A stretch of DNA of 64,000 nucleotides from Polymyxa betae (lineage: Eukaryota; Endomyxa; Phytomyxea; Plasmodiophorida; Plasmodiophoridae): NCBI GenBank assembly GCA_003693705.1, contig RBZT01000620.1:1-64000 (forward strand), read 5' to 3'. The position numbers and the translations under genes are program-made. This document shows positions 12,501-21,862 of this stretch, one piece after another. The notes beneath the pieces were generated by a model. It was not told the DNA's origin and made no database searches. It saw only the letters and a list, made by a program, of their open reading frames with translations. Positions within the stretch are counted from its first letter, which is position 1. Each line of letters starts with the position of its first letter.

Positions 12501-13913
12501 TATTCGTTTGAATTGAAACATCTTTAGGCTTTGACCGTCTCGGTAATTTCCTTACAAGCATTGCTTCAAGTAATCCGTGCAAGAATCAGATTCCGAAGAT
12601 GGCGTTCATCTCTGGCTGCAATACAATCTGCTATTGCTACATATGCCGGTGTTCGGTCACATGTCAGCAAGAATATCATTGCAGCTGCAATGCTAACGCT
12701 CGTAGCAAATCGTGCTGCTAGAAGTCTGCTTCGATCCTGGTCTCAGAAAGCAAAAGATGTCGATCTGAATAAGATCGATGGTATTGATGCACTTTATGTA
12801 ACCAGTCAAGTTGTAATGTTGACGTTTACGACGAGTGACGTCACAAGTGCCATGTTAAGGCTGATTTGTCAATTACGAGATGGAGCTCCATTCCGAATCT
12901 ACAACTTATGCCTTGGTAACATTATTTTATTGGTATTTGTTGACTTAGACATCGAGTTCAGATATCGAATACGATAAGAGTGCTCTGCTTCCTGGCGAAT
13001 TGGCTCATTTCCCATCATCAGGCCATACGCCATGTCCGTTTGCAATGCTCTGCGAATTCTGCCTATCGATCTCGGAATGGATCTCAAAACCGGATTCGAT
13101 CGCCATCGTTCACAGTAAGGGTGGTCGAGGTCGATGCAGGTAATCGAACGTTACGCGATTTGAGAGAGAATAATTTATTCATGCCTGGTTGCAGCCTAAT
13201 GATAGGCGCTTATCTATTGCATCAGCGTATCTCAGTAAGCCAAGCTGATGCTATGTCTCGTGTAGCATCGCTATGTTCCGATCAGGATCCAGATAGACAT
13301 CTTGCGCCATCTCAACGTCGCTACCTCGAATATTGTACTGTTTCAATTACGAACACATTGACTGGTTCTGATTGACGTTGACTTGATAGATCATCGTTAT
13401 GTGATCGCTAGCCCACCAACCCAGCTGAATGTGACTGTCAACTTAACCCATGCAACTCTGGATAATGTGGACTCAAGCTATATGGGTCCGGATATGGAGA
13501 TCTGGTTAATGATAGCTACTCAGCAGGTTTGTCAAGACACTGCTGGTCATGATTCTCGATTTGAATGAGCTCATGTTCAGGACGATGGGAAAATGCGGCA
13601 GAAATGGATTCGATCTGTGTCCAGGACGGCAACGTCGTGTTCGTGGAAGCTGCGGAAACCTTGCTTGCTTTCAGGAGATGTAAAAATTGAAGTCCTTTCT
13701 CGTGAGAAACGCGGCAAAGTCGCCAAAGTTCTCATGTACGTCTGTACCCATTCAGCCTTCGTCCAGCCCCGATCGGTTTTCACCAAAACGGTATTGCTGA
13801 AGGATGTTGTTGGTATTTGCCTTTTCTCATCAGCTTTTTAGGAGCTCGATAAAGTATATCGCGATGCTGATAAATTTCAATTTGTAAGGTTCTCTATCGA
13901 TTTTGAGACCTGA
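9591..13913 (+). CDS. Myosin heavy chain with C-terminal PTEN-like pseudophosphatase and C2 domain
   Basis: Thirteen exons give about 1,175 residues, all in consistent phase. The motor domain (about 75-780) has P-loop GDSGAGKT (163-170), switch I NENSSRFGKY, switch II DVFGFEKF followed by GFEQICINYCNERLQ, and the actin-binding stretch PHFIRCIKPN. A short basic neck with an IQ-like stretch (RIRFRRWRSSLAAIQSA) follows. The tail from about 862 aligns with PTEN. It shows DVDLNKIDGIDALYV, FRIYNLC, the P-loop HSKGGRGRC, GAYLLHQRISVSQA and PSQRRYLEY, then a C2-like region (LLSGDVKIEVL, ELDKVYRDADKFQFV). Neck and the start of the PTEN part share one uninterrupted exon (12528-12915), so the fusion is not an annotation artefact. 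The catalytic Cys of HCKAGKGRT is Ser (AGT at 13114-13116, residue 966) and the PTEN general acid Asp is Gly. The module is probably a non-catalytic phosphoinositide or membrane reader that targets an actin motor. Intron 13365-13389 is only 25 nt. Confidence 0.9.
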
Positions 13914-14514
13914 TCTTATAATGAAAGCTCATAAAATAATAGCAGAGTTAACTGCAGATTATATGCTCAGATTTACTTGTCTCCGTGCAGCATAGATATC
14001 AATTGTTTCTTCATTCTATTCTTTTCGCCCGTAACAGATTTACTGTGTCGAAGCGTGGCAATACGTTTAGACGTTGAGTTAAAGATGTTCGCCTTTCTCT
14101 CCAACTGGAATACTTTGAATTCCATGCCAGATTATCGAACAAACATTTGCAGACAATAATCTATCACCACAATTATTTTGTAAAACCAGCATAATCTTCG
14201 GGTCTTGGTTCTAAGAGCATACCAAGATATCAAGTCGTCCGTCCACAACAAACTCGATAAATTCTCTGGTATCTTCCACCATAACGGATTATGGATCAGA
14301 AAATTCTAAACTTCCAGCGTCAGATTTTTCCAATAGGACTTAGGAGCTACGAGATGGCTTCATCGACGAAATCGTTAAGTAATGCATTACTGTTATCAGA
14401 TGAATATCCAAAAGAATAGATAGGTAATCGTATTCGTAAAGATGCTTCAGTGTGTGACGAACATAACGTGCGAATCATCTACAACTTCTCAGTTATCAAC
14501 TCACATTTGGCATC
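13914..14514. other. Region upstream of a small acidic ORF, structure unresolved
   Basis: Short open frames are present (for example 13977-14159). A possible 5' exon beginning at an ATG near 14354 precedes the next gene, but the frames do not join cleanly. No domain was seen. Confidence 0.3.
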
Positions 14515-14907
14515 ATGATCTCAGCTCTGAGCCGGTTGCGACTGGGGTTCGAGATCTGTGTAAACTGGTTGAGAACGCTCTTTACCCTCAAAACGCTACT
14601 GTACGGCTATGTAGGCAGGCCAGACACCAACCAAGTATTGCTTTCAGGAGGATATAGTTTTTGGACTGGAAAACTGATTCTCAAATCGCAGGACATCAAT
14701 GCTAATGAAAAAGACACACAAGCGCAGGTTGAAGGCGAAGTCGAAACCGCGACTTTTGAGGACCAAGTCGAACTGGAATTAGATAACGACGATGAGCAAT
14801 TCTTGCTGGAAGGAGCATCACAGGTCCAGTTTGACTGGAATTGTTTGAAAACGCCAGTGCCCGAGAGGATTCCGGCCAATGATGTTATTGGTGAGCCAGC
14901 ATCATGA
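14515..14907 (+). CDS. Hypothetical protein with acidic C-terminal half
   Basis: This 130-codon frame starts at an ATG. The first half is hydrophobic and basic. The second half is strongly acidic (QVELELDNDDEQFLLEG), which looks like real coding sequence rather than chance. A second open frame overlaps on the same strand at 14442-14657 and includes VRDLCKLVENALYPQNATV. The true N-terminus may therefore lie there, with a splice or frame change near 14605. I do not recognise a family. The end (TGA at 14905-14907) is reasonably secure and the start is not. Confidence 0.4.
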   Translation: MISALSRLRLGFEICVNWLRTLFTLKTLLYGYVGRPDTNQVLLSGGYSFWTGKLILKSQDINANEKDTQAQVEGEVETATFEDQVELELDNDDEQFLLEGASQVQFDWNCLKTPVPERIPANDVIGEPAS

Positions 14908-15211
14908 CAGATTAACCATTATGCCAATAAACTGGAAGATTACAATAAAAACTCTGTGTTTTACTATATAACGCCAATATCTGAGAGGAGTTGCTCAACT
15001 GATGACTTGATAGATTTAAATAAAAACGCTTAGTGGCTTATCACAATCAGCAAGCAAGAAATGAGAAGCGAGAACAGCGTCGCGGGTCGGTTCCAGTTTC
15101 TCATCGAAATGATGAGAAAACACCGATTTGAAGGACAAAGCTGCATCCTAAGCGACGCGTTAAGTCATGTAAACTGTAAAAACGGGTAACCAGAAAGAGA
15201 ACAAATAAGAG
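14908..15211. other. Short intergenic stretch
   Basis: This is the 3' flank between a plus-strand gene ending at 14907 and a minus-strand gene ending at 15212. Nothing else is seen. Confidence 0.4.
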
Positions 15212-16041
15212 TTAAATAATACGACCAACAATTGCAGAGAGATTCTTGACCACGCTCACATAAACCCAAGCTGGGATCATCGACGAATAGCATGAAGTGA
15301 AAACTGCAGCAGCAAGACCGGTAATGAAATTCGGAATAGGCAATCTAGGGCATCTTGAGATGGGACAATTATCTTGTGCAGTGATGTGATATAAATCAAA
15401 GCCTTCGTCTTCATTCCTGTTCTCACTGAAGAATTTACAATTCGGCATTGAAGACAGTATCAGCATTCTGAGGGAAAATCAACAAAGCATCTATTTCTGA
15501 TTGTTAAACACACCTCTCAAACTCAATACCCTGTATAAGGCGTTCAGCAACAGCAGCCAGGTCGCCATCGTCGACAAGCTCGTCGTCAGGGCAAAATGCG
15601 ACCAAATCGTCTTCTCTTTCCACTATTTGAATGTGGATATCTTTCTGTTTACAGCTATCACACTCGACGGAAACAAACGTCGAAGCACCAGCTGATGCCA
15701 CCCTGCCGATGGCCAGAAGAAAATTACGACAGCGACGCTTCGCGACCGAATCGATGCGAATCTGTATGAAACCATGAGACAAGCGAACAGGATGCAGATA
15801 TCCAGGTACATTATAGTGATGGTTGATTGACAGCTTGGAAAGTGTCAGATCGTCATTCCGACACCGGCTACAAGGATCCAAGTTCAAATCCATTAACTTT
15901 GAATATTACACCGTGGGAGGCAGTCTCAAACAGGTTGTATAATGTCGGGGTGCTTATTACAGTAACTAACAACAGTAAATCATCCAACCAAAGCTGAATC
16001 TCGACTTCATTTAAAACATATGGTAAATGGAAGCCAAACAT
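15212..16041 (-). CDS. Hypothetical protein with two CxxC pairs and hydrophobic C-terminus
   Basis: Three exons join in phase. The first begins MFGFHLPYVLNEVEIQLW. An intron runs from GTAATAAG to TTCAAAG, and the middle exon starts LMDLNLDPCSRCRNDD. A 45-nt intron then leads to a last exon ending in TAA at 15212-15214. Two CxxC pairs (CSRC and CDSC, about 80 residues apart) could bind zinc. The last 40 residues include a hydrophobic span (FITGLAAAVFTSCYSSMIPA), perhaps a tail anchor. A frame extends further upstream only through non-ATG codons, so the ATG at 16039-16041 was chosen. I do not recognise the family. Confidence 0.55.
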
Positions 16042-16509
16042 AGACAAAATTGATTGGGTCACAATAGTGTGTCATCATTAGCTCTGCTGATTATAATTAG
16101 CAGCTAGGCTCCACCAAATGGCGTTAGAGCTAATTGCTATCCAAAGAAACTATTTCTGTTCGAGTCAATTAGCTTCTAGTTGAAGCAAATTTTGCACTCA
16201 TAGGATCTGATACCTAACGTCATTTATTATTTGATTTCACGAACGATAGTCTTAACCATCAAGAAGATCTAATCTGGTGATGTCTGTCAATTTACTTTAG
16301 AAATCACGAACAAAATGATATGTTGAAGCCGCCAGCCGAAGAGTTATAAATCCTGGAAATGGGTTGGCCCATGACAGTTGAAATCGCAATCGTTAAAGGA
16401 AGGTGAAGACCGAGTTGGCGCAGCCCATCATCCATCACTGCATATATACTGCCTTTGTCTTGATTTTGCTCTTCAATATTTGTCGTCGTCGGTATTATTG
16501 CCAGTCACG
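16042..16509. other. Divergent intergenic region
   Basis: This 468-bp stretch lies between a minus-strand hypothetical gene and the plus-strand UEV gene, so it should contain both promoters. No RNA gene or repeat was recognised. Confidence 0.4.
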
Positions 16510-17098
16510 ATGTCCAATCCCGAAGCGTATGTCGTTCCCAGAAATTTCAAGCTGCTGGAGGAGCTCGAGGCCGGCGAAAAAGGTATCTCTTCCGGTAAAC
16601 ATGCTGGCTGGGTGTCATATGGGCTTGATGGTATGTCGAATAACATCTGTTTATGTCATGATTCAACATTAGATTTATAGGCGACGATATACTCCTAACA
16701 AACGTAAGACTTGCATTCGTCAGTCCAATTATTGAAGGTTTCCTTAAGTGTGACTAACAGTGGAATGCGACGATTATTGGTCCACAGAATACCAATCTCG
16801 GTGAACGTATTTATTCTTTAAAGATTATCGCTGGATCTAGATATCCCAATGAGCCTCCTACGGTGACGTTTGTCACCAAAATCAACATGTCTCACGTTGA
16901 TGGCACCGGTTTAGTATTACCGAGTTTTCCATCCATCCATAACTGGAAACCATCCAGCTCTATGGTCGATGTACTCTGTGCCTTACGGGAAGCCATGGTC
17001 TCCGCCAGGTAAACCTTCCGATCCTTGTTACTCAATCGTGACTCTAAAACAATTTATGCAGCAAATTGCCACAGCCACCAATTGATTCTACCTATTAG
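16510..17098 (+). CDS. Ubiquitin-conjugating enzyme variant (UEV/Mms2 type)
   Basis: The N-terminus [17 protein letters not shown] and later [26 protein letters not shown] and KLPQPP are signatures of UEV proteins (Mms2/UBE2V). These lack the E2 catalytic cysteine and pair with Ubc13 to build Lys63-linked ubiquitin chains in DNA damage tolerance and signalling. The four main coding exons are separated by introns of about 50-60 nt, including one exon of roughly 23 nt (about 16681-16703) that carries the expected DDxxLT segment. The final exon encodes [11 protein letters not shown] and a TAG stop. Length is about 145 residues, normal for the family. Confidence 0.9.
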
Positions 17099-17405
17099 AT
17101 ATGTGGACTTTTTAAATAATAAACTTCATATTGTCATTGGCAGTTAATTTTGACTTTGCATTTCAATTATAGAAGTTTGGTTGGCGCCCTTTGCAGGAAA
17201 GCTTTACGGAGGCAGCAGCCACCCGTAGTTCGGCGATTTGCTGATAGGTATCGTAACGTAAGAGAGTAGAGAGACGCTGCTGCCTGCGTTATTGTTGCAA
17301 AGAACAGTTTGTCACAGGGTCGGAGGCAGTGAACTCTGCAACTGCTCTACCTGGGAGATTTCATCCTGGATCCTGCAGATTAGAAAGTCGGCGTCATTCG
17401 TCAGC
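17099..17405. other. Intergenic stretch
   Basis: About 300 bp between UEV and the next plus-strand gene. Nothing is recognised beyond presumed promoter and 3' flank. Confidence 0.4.
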
Positions 17406-18088
17406 ATGGTGGCCTTTGTTGAGGATCTCGTATCCAAAGTAACCAACATCGAATGGACGCGCCTGAATCAGTTAAGAGCGGCGTGGGGTGTCACAATTAC
17501 CATGACGACAGCTCTAGTCATTTCGGCAATTGTATGCATCTTTATTATGCTGGTTTTCATGGTTTTAGCTCTAGACTTTCGTTCATGGCTGTCTGATCCC
17601 ATCTGAAATTTTATTTCAGGTTGCGGCTGCTGAAGTACCCACGAAAACGCTGCAGTTTTCGCTGATCTGGTATATCCTGACGGTCGTTGTTTGGGCTACA
17701 TTTTCTTTCATCGTACTACTGGTCAATGTGCCTTGGATTCAGATCGACCCGTCGATCGGCTTTGGAGCTCTAGTTGCATCATCTGCGTTTCTACTTACAG
17801 TTGAAGTTGACCATTGTGTATTCTGGGCTTCGCTCAATGGGATTGTACGTTTGCTTGTCGATCTCTTTTGTATTTGTGCATTTCTATGCACTGCTTTTTC
17901 ATTGCAAGTTCGTCTGTATGATGTCATTGAGCTTATTTTGTTTAAAGAGCTCAGTTACGAGCGTAGCAGTATTCAGTGCCCTGACAGCCACTAGCTTGCT
18001 TGTCACCCTGGTAGGTTTCCTTCAATTCAAAGATGACCTTATTGGCGATACGGTAAAATCAGTGAAGTTATTAGTATTTAAGAACTAA
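17406..18088 (+). CDS. Small multi-span membrane protein, family unknown
   Basis: The three exons are 17406-17533 (ending TALVISAI), a second from VAAAEVPTKTLQF to WASLNGI, and a third from SSVTSVAVFSALTA to the TAA at 18086-18088. The introns begin GTATGC and GTACGT and end TTTCAG and TTTAAAG, and all joins are in phase. The product of about 170-190 residues has four predicted membrane helices: the first in TITMTTALVISAIVAAA, then YILTVVVWATFSFIVLLV, FGALVASSAFLLTV and a last one in the third exon. The tail is short and charged. No signature motif was recognised. Confidence 0.6.
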
Positions 18089-18226
18089 ACTTTTGACAGA
18101 GTACCATGGAAGCTCCAAATGTCATGGCCGTTTCCTCGCAGAAACACATTAAACCAAAAGATTATTATGGCAATCATAACGCTGAGCAAGCGTAGACTTA
18201 AAGCATCAAATACATCTAACATATGT

Positions 18227-19054
18227 TTACAACCTAGATTGCAAGCTCCAATCTGGGGTTGGTTCAGAATTAGAAACCAATACAGGCGTCTGCAGATTCG
18301 CATCAACAATATCGCATTGAACATCAAAAAGGGCTTGGAATTCTATCAAAATCCGATCAGTAACTTCTTGTAAATCAAGCAATTCCGTCTTGCATAGCTT
18401 CTCCATGCTGGTGATATTGTATCCTTCCTCTCGACTTATTCCACAAGGAATTATATGATCAAAATGTGACAGATTGGGATTCACATTCAAAGCAAAGCCA
18501 TGCATTGTTAACCATCGTGAGCAAGAGATACCGACGGTAGCAATCTTATCGGATGCGACCCAAACGCCAGGATAGCTCTTATGACGATGTGCTTTGACGT
18601 CATACGAAGCCAAGGTATTGATAATTATTTGCTAGGAATTTTTTTAGAAGCGAAAAAAATAAACAAACAGCTTCTACACTGACTTCGAGAGTGGATACAT
18701 ACCAGCGAAGGTCCATTCGAAAACGGCGAAGATTCAGCAAAGGATAGAATACAAGTTGACCTATGATTGCATTTCGTTATTAGGCCCTGACGAAAGTTCG
18801 AAACAATATCAACCAGGAGCATGACATGTAATCTGGCCTCCACGTTCAACCCGAATGACTTCAATATTATCGGGAATCTGATCCAGCTTCGTCTTCCGAC
18901 CTCCAGTATAAACAAGATGATGTTGGCATACGATCAGAATGTTTCGCGGATCAGCGCCTGAGAGCTGCTGCTGATGCAACGCTTGCTGCAGAGACCAGAT
19001 CTGTTGATAAGATGTCGTCGACTTGTATAAGAACGTAGTGCAGCGTTTCAACAT
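18227..19054 (-). CDS. lipB: Octanoyltransferase (LipB/LIPT2), lipoate biosynthesis
   Basis: Three exons give a normal-length LipB of about 240 residues. Signatures are [20 protein letters not shown], the catalytic-site lysine region [27 protein letters not shown] and the active-site cysteine in IIPCGIS. LipB moves octanoyl from acyl carrier protein to lipoyl-dependent enzymes such as pyruvate dehydrogenase E2, normally in mitochondria. The first intron splits APG-QLV (GTTGAT to ATCATAG), and the second, of about 37 nt, splits VEA-QIINTL. The N-terminus is basic and hydroxylated, consistent with mitochondrial targeting. A tRNA-Gln gene on the same strand lies only 60 bp upstream of the ATG. 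Confidence 0.92.
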
Positions 19055-19104
19055 CGCTACATTGGAGTGTGAATTGGACCAGATGCGATATTGGATGCGA
19101 ATAT

Positions 19105-19110
19105 AAAAAA
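19105..19110 (-). terminator. Pol III T-run terminator of tRNA-Gln
   Basis: Six A residues on the plus strand give a T6 run on the minus strand, four bases beyond the mature 3' end of tRNA-Gln. Confidence 0.7.
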
Positions 19111-19114
19111 GAAT

Positions 19115-19187
19115 AGGCCCCGCGCAGACTCGAACTGCGGTTGCAAGAATCAGAACCCTGCGTGCTAACCACCTACACTACAGAGCC
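19115..19187 (-). tRNA. tRNA-Gln (anticodon CTG)
   Basis: The acceptor arm GGCTCTG pairs with CGGGGCC (two G-U pairs) and the T arm is CGCAG-TTCGAGT-CTGCG. The D arm is GTGT-AGGTGGTTA-GCAC and the anticodon loop is TTCTGAT, with CTG at 19151-19153. The discriminator base is T, which is typical of eukaryotic tRNA-Gln. There is no intron and no encoded CCA. The gene sits between the LipB and DDX41-like genes. Confidence 0.92.
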
Positions 19188-19295
19188 AATCGTCACGATG
19201 AAACCGGTTGGGATTGTAGTCTCTCAGTTTCACACAACAAACACAGAACTTTGGCGTCGTGATCGCAAACGGGTCTCCGTGTGCATTCTGTTAAA

Positions 19296-21781
19296 ATGCA
19301 GGATCAGACCCAGGAAGACAGCGATGATGGTCCGGTGTATGTCCCGCTCAAGGTTCGTAGAGCGCGTGAAGCAGCGCTTCTATCCAGCCATTTGAGCTCT
19401 AAGCCTGCCCGTCGGGCTTTCGTCCCTGAGCCTGCTGTTGCTGAGCCTGTAATTCCTGAAAGGCCAAAGAAGTACGTTGCCACGCCCTGACGAGCCCCAT
19501 CTAACCTTGACAGATCTCTAGTGGAATTATCTCAGTCGATCGTTAAAACTGAGGGTATCGATAATGATGAACGAAGGCGTAAAGAGCAGGAAGATTTTCT
19601 GACTGAAAATCTCATTACTGATCGAGGTTGTTTAACCATCTGGATTTTATTTATTTTCGTTGTATGTTTCAATGGTTTGATTTCGGCGATGTTTTCTGCT
19701 GCTGTAATTGCACGATGCTTAAACGCTGCTTATAGGCCCACTGCTGTCTGCTGCCGAACGTGCAGCTGGACTACAAACCAAAGAACGACTAAAAAGTTCC
19801 TGGTCTGCACCAAGACAAATCGCTGCGATGTCTGAAGATCAATTTGCCGCCATCAGGCAGCGATATCGAATTCTGGTCGAAGGCGATGATATCGCACCAC
19901 CTATCAAATCGTTTCGTCAAATGAGTCAGAAAATAATGCTACAGTTTGTTTTATCTTTTAACGATTTCTTGTAGAGTTTCCATCAGCTATTATCGATTAT
20001 CTAAAGAGTATTGGTGTTCATCGGCCGACACCAATCCAAATGCAAGCTTTGCCTGTTGCCTTGAGTCGACGAGATCTGATTGGTATCGCTTCTACTGGAT
20101 CTGGTCAGTTGAGAATTCCATAACCTAACTGGTTTTGCTTAGTTTTTTGGCAGGGAAAACTTTGGCATTTGTTCTACCAATGGTGATGGCAGCAGTTGAA
20201 GCTGAAATGCGTCTTTCATTGATATCAGGGGAGGGGCCTGTTGGGCTTGGTATTTCGACTTTGTTGTTACTATTCGTTTGTTCTCAATTTGAGAATTCAG
20301 TTGTCTGTCCCTCTCGAGAATTGGCAGAGCAGACGTTCGGAATCGTTAGAGAGCTATTGACTATCGCTTCTCGTTGTTATCGCATGAAACTGAACAGTCT
20401 ATTGTGCATTGGCGGAATTGATATGAGAGACCAAATCGATCCTTCCAGGAATCCGATTCATGTTATTGTGGCCACACCAGGTCCGTTTTTTTGTTGTGCT
20501 CGCTTCCGAATTTTTCAGCGCTTCCAATTTTTTTTTAAACCGAGGCTTATTGTGATGTGTAGGTCGCTTGTTAGATATGCTGTCAAAAGCGAAAATCTGT
20601 TTAACTACCTGTTCGTACTTAACACTTGATGAAGCTGATCGAATGATTGATCTTGGGTTTGACGATGATATTCGTGCTCTTTTTGGCTATTTTCAATGTT
20701 CCAGGCAAACTGTATACACCTCTTAGACGGTGCTTGCCTGCGATAATTCTGAAATTTGTTTATACAGGTGATGTTTTCAGCCACGATGCCAACTAAAATC
20801 AAGCAATTTGCTGCTACTTCACTTGTAATGATTCGGTTTGTACAACCTCATACTTCAAATTCGGTATATCAGGTTGATCCTATTGTTGTTAATGTTGGTC
20901 GCGCTGGTGCTGCTAGCATGGATGTTGTTCAACACGTCGATTATGTTAAAGAAGAGAACAGGTGCGTTTGCGTTTACTGTTGGAACCCAGTTGATTGACT
21001 TTGACAGGATAGTCTATTTATTGCAATGCTTACAAAAATCAGCCCCACCTGTTTTGATATTCTGTTCAAATGTGTCCGATGTTGATGATATCGAGGTCTG
21101 ATTTGAGGATTCTCCATTCACCAGATCTCATCGATCTGACAGGTATACCTTCTGATTAAGGGTGTTGAAGCGGTTTCTATTCATGGTGGAAAGTCTCAAG
21201 AGGAACGCCAGGCAAGCTTCACCTGGATTTATGCTAAACCTTTCCGTCTGAAGACAATCCTAGGCGGCTATCAAGGCATTCAAATATGGTAAAAAGGATG
21301 TTTTAGTAGCGACAGATATTGCCTCCAAAGGCTTGGATTTTCCTGATGTGCAACATGTTATCAATTTCGATATGCCCAAGGAAATAGAAGATTATGTGCA
21401 CAGGTTTGGCAGTACTCTAATACTGATTGGTCTTGTTGAATGCATTTGTCATAGGATTGGTCGTACTGGTCGCCGAGGCAAGACTGGACTAGCTACAACC
21501 TTTATCAACCGCAGCTGTAATGAGACCACGCTTCTAGATTTGAAACATTTGCTGGTCGAAGCTGGTCAGCGCGTTCCACCTGCTTTGCAAAGTTTGCAGG
21601 ACTCATCTGTTGCTCATGATGGCTGTGCGTATTGTGGTGGTCTAGGTAAAAAACCTCCTTTGCTGTCATTGCAAAGCTCTCATATTTCATAGGCCATGGC
21701 GTAACGGATTGTCCCAAGTACATGACACACTCAAAAATGAAGGCAACTATGGGTTCCGAGGTCGATCTTGGAGGATATTAA
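19296..21781 (+). CDS. DEAD-box RNA helicase, DDX41/Abstrakt type
   Basis: The N-terminus contains [13 protein letters not shown], as in DDX41. The core shows the Q-motif region [14 protein letters not shown], motif I ASTGSGKT, Ia [13 protein letters not shown] in [17 protein letters not shown] in MFSATMP, motif [15 protein letters not shown] and motif [11 protein letters not shown]. The C-terminus is [17 protein letters not shown], the CCHC zinc knuckle that separates DDX41 from other DEAD-box proteins. DDX41 acts in pre-mRNA splicing, and in animals also in nucleic-acid sensing. About a dozen exons join in phase, and introns fall inside or just before several motifs (the one before GKT is about 50 nt). 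ATG 19296 was preferred because upstream codons in frame are non-ATG. It ends 81 bp from the convergent topoisomerase gene. Confidence 0.92.
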
Positions 21782-21862
21782 TGACTTACAAACACCATTT
21801 AAATTTGAAACAGTATTTTTATCTGGAAGATGTATGATTGCTAGTATAATATCTAATTTAAT

